Shown piece after piece: positions 1 through 4,846 of a DNA stretch of 7,990 bases (the stretch's first letter is position 1; each line of letters starts with the position of its first letter). Source of the DNA: Caldifarciminota bacterium RBG_13_43_14 (GTDB lineage: Bacteria; Hydrothermota; Tepidihabitantia; SM23-42); NCBI GenBank assembly GCA_001771735.1, contig MEUM01000080.1, forward strand, positions 15,789-23,778. Direction: 5' to 3'. The notes below the pieces were generated by a model. The model was not told the DNA's origin and did no database searches. It worked only from the letters and a program-made list of their open reading frames with translations. The position numbers and the translations under genes were made by a program.

Positions 1-334
1 CTGATCCCTGCAATCCAAGCAAACTTATCACCGGCAGATCATGATCATTGAACATCATTTTTTGGGGAATTTCCCCGAGCAGAAGAACAAGTTCTTCATA
101 TACCGCTTTTATGACAAGATCCCCGGGACTGAGACTTTTAGAAAGTTCAAGGCGAGCGCATCGTTCGTTAATGTCATTGACAAAATCCTTAACCACCCGA
201 TAATTAACATCCGCTTCAAGTAGGGTAACCCGGATATCTTTCATGATTGCTTCCAGTTCATCTTTGGTTATCCGGCCATAACCGAGCACTTTGCGCCGGA
301 TCAGCTGGAAGCGGTTGATCAATCCTTCAAACAT
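1..334 (-). CDS. ffh: Signal recognition particle protein Ffh (SRP54), N-terminal part only
   Basis: Ffh is the GTPase of the bacterial signal recognition particle: with SRP RNA it delivers ribosomes making membrane proteins to FtsY at the inner membrane. Reading the minus strand from the ATG at 334-332 gives 111 codons open to the window edge. The protein starts MFEGLINRFQLIRRKVLGYG and continues with ITKDELEAIMKDIRVTLLEADV and SLSPGD, the standard Ffh N-domain helical bundle. It then reads PVISLLGLQGS, so the window cuts the gene immediately before the GKTT part of the G1 P-loop; the rest of the G domain and the M domain lie outside. The start overlaps the end of rpe by 16 nt, and there is no good Shine-Dalgarno site in front, so translation is probably coupled to rpe. 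Identification rests on clear family resemblance across the whole N domain. Confidence 0.93.
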   Translation of the reverse strand, partial: MFEGLINRFQLIRRKVLGYGRITKDELEAIMKDIRVTLLEADVNYRVVKDFVNDINERCARLELSKSLSPGDLVIKAVYEELVLLLGEIPQKMMFNDHDLPVISLLGLQGS

Positions 335-969
335 TTCATCGCTTTAATGGCGGCATTATAATCACAACTTTTATATACTGAAGCTCCGGCGACGACGATG
401 TTCACGCCGGCATTGCAGAGCAATCCGGCGTTTTTGGGACTCACCCCGCCATCGACCTCGATCATACATGATAATTTATTTTTATCGATATGCCGGTGAA
501 CTTCTTCGATCTTTGGTATAACCTCGGGCATGAATGCCTGCCCGCAAAAACCGGGATTAACGGTCATGATCAGTATAAAATCGATAATGGCAATGTATTG
601 TTCGATCTCTTGCCACGAAGTAGGTGGCGATATCGCTAATCCTGCCTTGCATGATCCTGATTTGATCATTTTTATGCAATTATTGGTATTTTTGGTCGCC
701 TCGGCATGAAAAGATATCCAATCGGCCCCTGCTTCAATGAAACGATCAATGTATCTTTCCGGCTCAACGATCATAAGATGGGCATCCAAAGGTATTGCGG
801 TGATACGATTAATTGTTTCAACGATCTTTGGACCAAATGTGATATTGGGAACAAAAACACCATCCATTATATCCAGATGAAGAAAATCAGCTCCGGCTTC
901 TTCGGTTTTTTTTATTTCTTCGGGAAGTTTAGTGAAATCAGCCGCTAATATCGAAGGCGCGACCTTCAC
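319..969 (-). CDS. rpe: Ribulose-phosphate 3-epimerase
   Basis: Rpe interconverts D-ribulose 5-phosphate and D-xylulose 5-phosphate in the pentose phosphate pathway. It is a cytoplasmic metal-dependent TIM-barrel enzyme. At 216 aa it has normal family length. Visible hallmarks are APSILAADF at 4-12 (Ser6), HLDIMDG at 31-37 (metal ligands His31 and Asp33, the latter also a catalytic acid/base), DAHLM at 62-66 (His64), NPGFCGQAF at 138-146 in the phosphate-side loop, EVDGGV at 171-176 (second catalytic Asp173) and a C-terminal VAGASVY phosphate-binding segment. The loop normally reads GFGGQ; here one Gly is Cys142. Translation starts at a GTG that shares GTGA with the stop codon of the upstream PASTA gene, and the 3' end overlaps ffh by 16 nt. 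It is therefore an internal gene of a coupled operon. All catalytic residues are present, so it should be active. Confidence 0.97.
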   Translation of the reverse strand: MKVAPSILAADFTKLPEEIKKTEEAGADFLHLDIMDGVFVPNITFGPKIVETINRITAIPLDAHLMIVEPERYIDRFIEAGADWISFHAEATKNTNNCIKMIKSGSCKAGLAISPPTSWQEIEQYIAIIDFILIMTVNPGFCGQAFMPEVIPKIEEVHRHIDKNKLSCMIEVDGGVSPKNAGLLCNAGVNIVVAGASVYKSCDYNAAIKAMKCLKD

Positions 970-1670
970 TTAACCACCATCAGGCTGACCGTGTCACCGG
1001 CTTCGACAACCTGATCCGCTTCAGGGTTCTGAAGCAGTACGCTTCCTTTTTCCCCACTGCCTTCGATATCCTTTACATCACCGAGTACCAATCCTAATCC
1101 CATGATCTTCGCTTTAGCGATCTCCAGTTGTTGCCCGATTAGGGAGGGCATTTTTAGTTGACCGCCTTTACTCACGATCAACAGGACCTTATCCCCTTTT
1201 TTTGTTTCCTCATCCGCCTGAGGCACAGTACGCAGCACGCGTTCAGCCGCGACCGAATCGGAAAATTCATATACTATTTCCTCGATCTTCATTTCAAGGC
1301 GCCCGATGATCAGTTTCGCCTTTTCAATATCCACTCCCTTTAGATCAGGAATTATTATTGTCTCAGGGCCCAAGCTGATGGCTAAATTTATTATCCTGCC
1401 TTCTTTAACTTTTGTGTCTGGTAGTGGTTCCTGGATGATGACCTTGCCTTCTTCAATGACTGCATCATATCTTCGTTCAATGACCACGCCTTCAAGTTTT
1501 TTCTTTTTTAGCTCGTCGATCGCCTGTTCCAGGGTCATATTGCATACATTCGACACCAGCACCGTCTTTCCCATTCTTACGATCGACGGCATGATCAGGA
1601 AATTCGCAATTACGATCCCGATTACAAAAAAAATGAGTATTATGGTGAAATAAATGAGTATTTTTTTCAT
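966..1670 (-). CDS. Membrane-anchored triple-PASTA protein (downstream copy)
   Basis: This 234-aa protein has a short N-terminal tail, one hydrophobic segment at about 4-28, and then three PASTA-type repeats at roughly 35-100, 103-168 and 172-234. Each repeat shows the usual pattern: a beta strand with a V/IPxL-like entry, an alpha helix such as EKAKLIIGRLEM, a V/L-x-Q-x-P strand (VIIQEPLPDT, LRTVPQADEE, LLQNPEADQV) and a closing KxGDxVxLxVS strand. PASTA repeats are known from bacterial Ser/Thr kinases and some penicillin-binding proteins, where they sit outside the membrane and contact peptidoglycan or muropeptides. Here there is no kinase or transpeptidase domain, so the protein looks like a bare sensor or structural anchor facing the periplasm; that role is inferred. 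The start ATG overlaps the preceding PASTA gene by ATGA and the stop overlaps rpe by GTGA, which indicates coupled translation. Confidence 0.85.
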   Translation of the reverse strand: MKKILIYFTIILIFFVIGIVIANFLIMPSIVRMGKTVLVSNVCNMTLEQAIDELKKKKLEGVVIERRYDAVIEEGKVIIQEPLPDTKVKEGRIINLAISLGPETIIIPDLKGVDIEKAKLIIGRLEMKIEEIVYEFSDSVAAERVLRTVPQADEETKKGDKVLLIVSKGGQLKMPSLIGQQLEIAKAKIMGLGLVLGDVKDIEGSGEKGSVLLQNPEADQVVEAGDTVSLMVVK

Positions 1671-2395
1671 TCAAGAACGGTTGCAACCACCAGATTAATG
1701 GCACTTCCTTTCTTTGCATTCGCACCAGCTGATGGATTCTGTCGCATTACAATACCAACATTGTATTCAGTGCTCACTTCCCAGGAAACATTACCGACGG
1801 TAAAACCAGCATCTTCGATAAGCCTTTTGGCGGTCGACAGGGCTTTTCCAGTAACTCTGGGAACGGCAACCGTTTGACTTCCCCGGCTTAAAACAACGCC
1901 GATCAAGTCATCCTTTTTCACGCGCGAACCGGCTCTGGGACTGGTGCTGATGATTTTATCCTTATCAATTGTATCATGTTCTTCGCTTCTGACCTCACCG
2001 ATCCTTAAACCAATTTCCGAAAGGCGAATCGTCGCTTCGCTCAATCCCATACGTTCAAAATCAGGCAATACAATGTCTCCCGATCCCTTAGATAGATAAA
2101 CGGTCACGGTAGATCTTCCCCGAACCACCGAACCCTGCAAAGGCACCTGGCGGCAGATCAAATTGACATCCATTTTATCGTTTTCTTCCTCGCCCCCAAC
2201 CACAATTAGCAATCCGCGTGTCTCGGTAATCACCCGTGCTTGTTCAACGGTAGAACCAACAAGATCCGGTACGACCTGGTTCCCGCCGCCGCCCAATAAA
2301 GGAACGACAAAAATGAATATTACACATACAATAACCGAAGTCATCAGTGAAACAAGAAACGAAACTAAAAAACTCTTACCACCATTATAATACAT
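1667..2395 (-). CDS. Membrane-anchored triple-PASTA protein (upstream copy)
   Basis: A 242-aa protein with the same plan as its downstream neighbour: one membrane segment at about 9-34 followed by three PASTA repeats at about 40-104, 107-172 and 175-238. Typical repeat elements are VVPDLVGSTVEQAR, CRQVPLQGSVVRG, STSPRAGSRVKKDD, VAVPRVTGKALSTAK and MRQNPSAGANAKKG. I place the start at the ATG at 2395-2393 because AAAGGAG lies 4 nt upstream; an ATG seven codons earlier would put that Shine-Dalgarno site inside the gene. No kinase, transpeptidase or transglycosylase domain is present. The two PASTA proteins are probably old tandem duplicates and may form a hetero-oligomer in the envelope (inference). 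It heads the overlapping chain PASTA-PASTA-rpe-ffh and lies about 230 nt downstream of tRNA-Ser. No strong promoter is visible directly in front, so transcription may come through from tatA. Confidence 0.87.
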   Translation of the reverse strand: MYYNGGKSFLVSFLVSLMTSVIVCVIFIFVVPLLGGGGNQVVPDLVGSTVEQARVITETRGLLIVVGGEEENDKMDVNLICRQVPLQGSVVRGRSTVTVYLSKGSGDIVLPDFERMGLSEATIRLSEIGLRIGEVRSEEHDTIDKDKIISTSPRAGSRVKKDDLIGVVLSRGSQTVAVPRVTGKALSTAKRLIEDAGFTVGNVSWEVSTEYNVGIVMRQNPSAGANAKKGSAINLVVATVLE

Positions 2396-2399
2396 AAAT

Positions 2400-2406
2400 C
2401 TCCTTT
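2400..2406 (-). promoter_or_regulatory. Ribosome binding site deciding the start of the first PASTA gene
   Basis: The minus strand reads AAAGGAG here, 4 nt before the ATG at 2395-2393. It lies inside the longer possible reading frame that begins at 2416, which argues that the shorter 242-aa protein is the real product. Confidence 0.75.
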
Positions 2407-2408
2407 CT

Positions 2409-2423
2409 ATGAACAATGTTCAT
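2409..2423. repeat. Small perfect inverted repeat in the PASTA operon leader
   Basis: ATGAAC-AAT-GTTCAT, a 6-bp palindrome with a 3-nt centre, lies just upstream of the Shine-Dalgarno site of the first PASTA gene. It could be an operator or a small hairpin, but at this size chance is a serious alternative. Confidence 0.3.
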
Positions 2424-2424
2424 C

Positions 2425-2458
2425 GATTACACGGATTAAATAACTGATTACACAGATT
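2425..2458. repeat. Imperfect direct repeat GATTACACRGATT
   Basis: Two copies of a 13-mer, GATTACACGGATT at 2425-2437 and GATTACACAGATT at 2446-2458, differ at one base and are spaced 21 nt start to start. They lie in the leader of the PASTA operon. From memory, strings of this kind occur as simple intergenic repeats in several uncultivated bacterial genomes; no function is implied. Confidence 0.6.
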
Positions 2459-2518
2459 TTTCCGTTATCCATCATCTTCAGATTATCCTCATATATTCTG
2501 CTTTTATCACCGTTCGAT

Positions 2519-2623
2519 CCCGCACCTTGTTCGCCACTTGTGTGCAGGCTTTCCAAACAGCTTCTGCAGGGTTCCGCCGAAAGCAACTTAATTTCCCGCA
2601 TATCGAGAAAAACAACGTGCGGG
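2519..2623 (-). other. Candidate structured RNA directly behind tRNA-Ser
   Basis: The spacer can fold as a closed multi-branched RNA. The outer arms CCCGCAC (2519-2525) and GTGCGGG (2617-2623) pair over 7 bp. After one symmetric mismatch they continue with TTGTT (2527-2531) and AACAA (2611-2615). Inside, 2605-2610 pairs with 2592-2597 around a 7-nt loop, and 2579-2584 (GAAAGC) pairs with 2548-2553 (GCTTTC). One inner pair is a G-U wobble only in the minus-strand RNA and a mismatch in the plus-strand RNA, which favours minus-strand transcription. The element begins 1 nt after the tRNA discriminator base. I do not recognise an Rfam-type family: the SRP RNA domain IV signature is absent. It may be a small RNA, a leader of the PASTA operon, or chance. 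Confidence 0.3.
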
Positions 2624-2624
2624 A

Positions 2625-2713
2625 CGGAGAGGGCGGGATTTGAACCCGCGACCCCGATTTCGCAGGGCACACGATTTCCAATCGTGCTCCTTCGGCCGCT
2701 CGGACACCTCTCC
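2625..2713 (-). tRNA. tRNA-Ser, anticodon GGA
   Basis: A class II tRNA of 89 nt without an encoded CCA. The acceptor stem GGAGAGG (2713-2707) pairs with CCTCTCC (2632-2626), followed by discriminator G at 2625. The anticodon stem is CACGA/TCGTG around the loop TTGGAAA, giving anticodon GGA, which reads the serine codons UCC and UCU. The T arm is GCGGG-TTCAAAT-CCCGC (2649-2633). A long variable arm with a CCC/GGG stem lies between the anticodon and T arms, as expected for serine. The base after the discriminator is T, so a CCA-adding enzyme must finish the 3' end. It sits 50 nt downstream of tatA on the same strand, so it may be co-transcribed from the strong tatA promoter. Confidence 0.97.
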
Positions 2714-2763
2714 TTTCATAATAATAATGATCCTAAACGAAAAAGAGGCTCGAAACCAGTATT

Positions 2764-2952
2764 TTAGAGTTTATCCTTTTTTTCTCTTTCTTCTTTATTA
2801 TTATCAGGAGAACTTTCGATCTCATGCATGCCCTTTTTAAATTCTTTTATGCCCTTGCCTAGACTACGAGCCAGATCCGGGATTTTCCGGGCACCGAACA
2901 ACAAAAGGACAATTAAAAGAATAAGCAATATCTCTTGCCAGCCAATATTCAT
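2764..2952 (-). CDS. tatA: Sec-independent protein translocase subunit TatA/TatE
   Basis: TatA forms the membrane pore of the twin-arginine translocation system, which exports folded proteins. The 62-aa product has the family layout: a short polar N-terminus (MNIGWQE), one membrane helix at about 7-19, the FG hinge at 19-20 followed by ARKIPDLARSLGKGIKEFKK as an amphipathic helix, and a charged disordered tail. The motif FGxxKIPxLxRxLG is diagnostic for TatA/B/E; the short tail favours TatA over TatB. The start is well supported by AGGAGG at 2962-2957, 4 nt upstream, and by a consensus promoter just before it. No tatC is in the window, so the receptor subunit must be encoded elsewhere. The next gene downstream is tRNA-Ser. 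Confidence 0.94.
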   Translation of the reverse strand: MNIGWQEILLILLIVLLLFGARKIPDLARSLGKGIKEFKKGMHEIESSPDNNKEEREKKDKL

Positions 2953-2972
2953 CCAACCTCCTGAGTCAGGTT

Positions 2973-3001
2973 ATTATATTAGATAATATTTGTATTGTCA
3001 A
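2973..3001 (-). promoter_or_regulatory. Perfect sigma70-type promoter for tatA
   Basis: On the minus strand TTGACA (3001-2996) and TATAAT (2978-2973) are both exact consensus hexamers separated by 17 nt. The predicted start near 2966 leaves a leader of only about 13 nt that contains the AGGAGG site. This is the only strong promoter seen upstream of the whole minus-strand block from tatA to ffh. Confidence 0.88.
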
Positions 3002-3007
3002 CAATAG

Positions 3008-3148
3008 ACTCTGAGGTCTCTGAAAAAGTATCCTCGCCTGTCATTGCGAGCCCGAAGGGCGCGGCAATCTCGTTATTTTGCGAACAAATCTGAGATTGCT
3101 TCGTTCGTTTCACTACCTCGCAATGACTTTTTCAGAGGCCTCACTCTG
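3008..3148. repeat. MITE-like inverted-repeat element
   Basis: The left arm GAGGTCTCTGAAAAAGT (3013-3029) matches the inverted right arm (3126-3142) at 16 of 17 positions. The pairing continues with GTCATTGCGAG (3040-3050) against CTCGCAATGAC (3117-3127) and GCAATCTC (3064-3071) against GAGATTGC (3092-3099). The whole unit folds into one long hairpin and contains no gene. The left arm carries about 12 extra nt after the first block. From memory, the TCATTGCGAG...GCAATCTC palindrome is a common dispersed intergenic repeat in many bacterial genomes, which fits a non-autonomous mobile element. It begins only about 7 nt upstream of the tatA promoter -35 box. Confidence 0.75.
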
Positions 3149-3197
3149 TTACAAAACCCAAAATGCTTAAATCCCTAAAATAAATGTGTAATTAGTA

Positions 3198-3222
3198 ATT
3201 GGTAATTACGTAATTTACCAAT
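3198..3222. repeat. AT-rich near-perfect palindrome
   Basis: A 25-nt near-palindrome centred on TACGTA, with outer arms ATTGGTAA and TTACCAAT and one extra base in one arm. It is preceded by a related TAATTAGTAATTGG run. It could be a binding site or another mobile-repeat remnant. Confidence 0.5.
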
Positions 3223-3397
3223 CAAGCATATCAGGATATCGGAAGATCAGTGGGCGGGATATCAGGTTAAATTGTTATAAGTTATACGGCATAGCTGCTC
3301 GTATGGTCATTGGTTGATGGTTGTGGTTATAAAAACCTATTACGATGCCCTATGACAATACCGGCCGCGATGCCCAACCGCGTTTAACTTTTAATTC

Positions 3398-3444
3398 CTG
3401 ATGTTCTGATAAACCTCGTGCTGATATTCTGATCTCCTGATCTG
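3398..3444. repeat. CTGAT repeat with 8-nt period
   Basis: CTGAT occurs at 3398, 3406, 3421, 3429 and 3437. The steps are 8, 15, 8 and 8 nt, so five units follow an 8-nt period with one interrupted 7-nt unit in the middle. The variable last three bases are GTT, AAA, ATT, CTC and CTG. Confidence 0.65.
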
Positions 3445-3474
3445 CTATTTTTAGGCATTGTTTGGATTTTGGTG

Positions 3475-3502
3475 TTTAGCGTTTGGCGTATAGCGTTTAG
3501 CG
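3475..3502. repeat. Four tandem 7-mers of TTTAGCG type
   Basis: The four consecutive units are TTTAGCG, TTTGGCG, TATAGCG and TTTAGCG with no gaps. They end 12 nt before the -35 box of the plus-strand promoter. Confidence 0.7.
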
Positions 3503-3514
3503 TCCTTATCGCTA

Positions 3515-3542
3515 TTGACATCCCTATAAGTATAAATATAAT
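3515..3542 (+). promoter_or_regulatory. Near-ideal sigma70-type promoter for the membrane-protein gene
   Basis: TTGACA (3515-3520) and TATAAT (3537-3542) are exact consensus hexamers separated by 16 nt. The predicted start near 3549 gives a leader of about 20 nt that carries AAAAAGGAGG. It faces away from the tatA promoter across the same spacer. Confidence 0.82.
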
Positions 3543-3568
3543 TCATTAAACATTAAAAAGGAGGCGTG

Positions 3569-4798
3569 GTGACCAATTTACATTTCAATTACAAAGATAT
3601 TTTTCGGGCTGGACGTCTTGGATTCAGTGCCAAAAAAATGTGGTTGGCTTTTCTTGGTTCGATCGTCGGTTTTATCGGCTATACACTATTTTCTTATCTT
3701 GCTTATATAAGTGCTGGCATTGAGATCGGCGAAATTTGGGAGACTTTCCGCCTTCTACCAATGTATCCTATGGGATTACAGTGGTTTTGCTGGTTATTCT
3801 GGATAGTCGGTTTTCTGTGGCTGACAATTGTATGCCTTCTCACCGGTGTCGCCATTTCCAAAGTGACCTATGAGCAATTAAAAGGCGATGAGTTCTACGA
3901 AATAAAAGAAGCGATCAAATTCACCTTTAAACATGGAAAATCAGCAATCCTGGCACCGATAATCCTTGTTCTTTTCATAGCAATGCTTGTGGTCATGGGG
4001 ATCATACTCTCGGCAATAACCTGGATCCCATATGTAGGACAACTTTTCTTTGCCCTAATGGCAATACCAGCCTTTGCGGTCAGCCTGTTCATTTTATATC
4101 TGGTGATCGTGATCATGGTCAGTATTGCGATCGGACCATCAATAGTCGGATGCACAGGCAATGATACTTTTGACACGCTTTTTGAATCATTCTCGGTAAT
4201 CAATGATCAACCATGGAGATTCATTGTATATCAATTCCTGCTCAAGTTGGTAATGATCACCGGGATCGTCATTCTCGGGTTTTTTGCCGCCAAAGCGATA
4301 TTCCTGTGTCACGACATCATTGACATAGTTGTGCCTTCAGCAAAACTCGATAATATATTCATGAATGCTGCCCATTACGTTAAGATTAGCATTCCAGCTT
4401 TAATACCGAGTGATTTTGCCAATCTATTCGTTGGTTATGTCGATACGATCGGTATGCCTAATCTGCTTTTCCCGCCGCCTTACATGACTGCTTATCAGGG
4501 CTTTACTGGCGCGATCACATCATTTTTGCTTGGTATAATATATTATCTGATCATCCTTTTTGTGGCTTCACTGGGCTTGTCGATATACTGGGCAGGCAAT
4601 ACACTCATCTTTACGGTTCTGGTAAAGAAAAAGGACGATAAGAACTTGCTTGAAATTAAAGATGAGCCGATCGAAGAAACAAAGATCGATGAACCATCAA
4701 CCGAGGGAAAAGATGAAAATGATACTAAGGCAACTGAACCCGATGAAAAAGTAAAAAAACCTCGAAAGAAAAAAGAAACCGATACAAGCGGGGAGTAA
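3569..4798 (+). CDS. Unrecognised polytopic membrane protein with charged C-terminal tail
   Basis: I do not recognise the family. Numbering from this start, the 409-aa protein shows about six strongly hydrophobic stretches: roughly 25-49, 72-97, 126-154, 160-189, 217-245 and 334-365. A longer loop of about 85 residues lies between the last two. Residues after about 370 form a hydrophilic tail rich in Glu, Asp, Lys and Thr, ending in a basic KKPRKKKE cluster; such a tail is most likely cytoplasmic and disordered. Two GTG codons are possible starts (3566 and 3569). I prefer 3569 because GGAGG ends at 3564, leaving 4 nt instead of 1. A strong promoter lies just upstream and a terminator hairpin just downstream, so the gene probably forms its own unit. 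No catalytic motif, Walker box, metal site or transporter signature is visible. It could be a membrane regulator or a lipid- or envelope-related protein, but nothing in the sequence decides. Confidence 0.85.
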   Translation: MTNLHFNYKDIFRAGRLGFSAKKMWLAFLGSIVGFIGYTLFSYLAYISAGIEIGEIWETFRLLPMYPMGLQWFCWLFWIVGFLWLTIVCLLTGVAISKVTYEQLKGDEFYEIKEAIKFTFKHGKSAILAPIILVLFIAMLVVMGIILSAITWIPYVGQLFFALMAIPAFAVSLFILYLVIVIMVSIAIGPSIVGCTGNDTFDTLFESFSVINDQPWRFIVYQFLLKLVMITGIVILGFFAAKAIFLCHDIIDIVVPSAKLDNIFMNAAHYVKISIPALIPSDFANLFVGYVDTIGMPNLLFPPPYMTAYQGFTGAITSFLLGIIYYLIILFVASLGLSIYWAGNTLIFTVLVKKKDDKNLLEIKDEPIEETKIDEPSTEGKDENDTKATEPDEKVKKPRKKKETDTSGE

Positions 4799-4814
4799 TA
4801 ATTTTGATGTTTAC

Positions 4815-4843
4815 AAAAAGGGGTGCTGAAAGCACCCCTTTTT
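4815..4843 (+). terminator. Intrinsic terminator between membrane-protein gene and era
   Basis: A perfect 13-bp stem, AAAAAGGGGTGCT (4815-4827) and AGCACCCCTTTTT (4831-4843), with a GAA triloop. The GC-rich core is followed by five T on the plus strand and, because of the matching A run, also on the minus strand. It lies 17 nt after the stop codon of the membrane-protein gene and ends only 3 nt before the era ATG. Confidence 0.88.
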
Positions 4844-4846
4844 AAT

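Larger units (their letters stand above)
3149..3514. other. Gene-free spacer with short repeats
   Basis: This stretch has no credible coding frame, tRNA or recognised RNA on either strand. What it holds are short repeat tracts: an AT-rich palindrome at 3198-3222, a CTGAT periodic tract at 3398-3444 and a TTTAGCG tandem tract at 3475-3502. The remainder (about 3223-3397) shows nothing I can name. Confidence 0.6.

Noticed and set aside
41..223. Plus-strand 60-aa reading frame at the left edge
   Set aside because: It is antisense to the ffh N domain, which is clearly coding on the minus strand.
2519..2623. SRP RNA gene, suggested by tRNA-Ser and ffh nearby
   Set aside because: The domain IV signature (GGAA tetraloop flanked by the AGG and AGCAG loop strands) is not found on either strand, so the family name cannot be supported.
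2595..2623. CCCGCA...TGCGGG hairpin as a terminator behind tRNA-Ser
   Set aside because: The loop is 17 nt and no U tract follows on the minus strand; the longer pairing 2519-2525/2617-2623 competes for the same arm.
2407..2670. Minus-strand reading frames over the tRNA and the following spacer
   Set aside because: They run through tRNA-Ser and the candidate structured RNA, have no ribosome site and resemble no protein; the tRNA explains the sequence far better.
3398..3502. CRISPR-like array from the CTGAT and TTTAGCG units
   Set aside because: The units are 7-8 nt with no spacers of typical length and no cas genes nearby; they are simple tandem repeats.
4823..4846. GTG start adding eight residues to Era
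   Set aside because: The extra residues are encoded by the terminator hairpin and are not part of the usual Era N-terminus; the ATG at 4847 aligns with the family.
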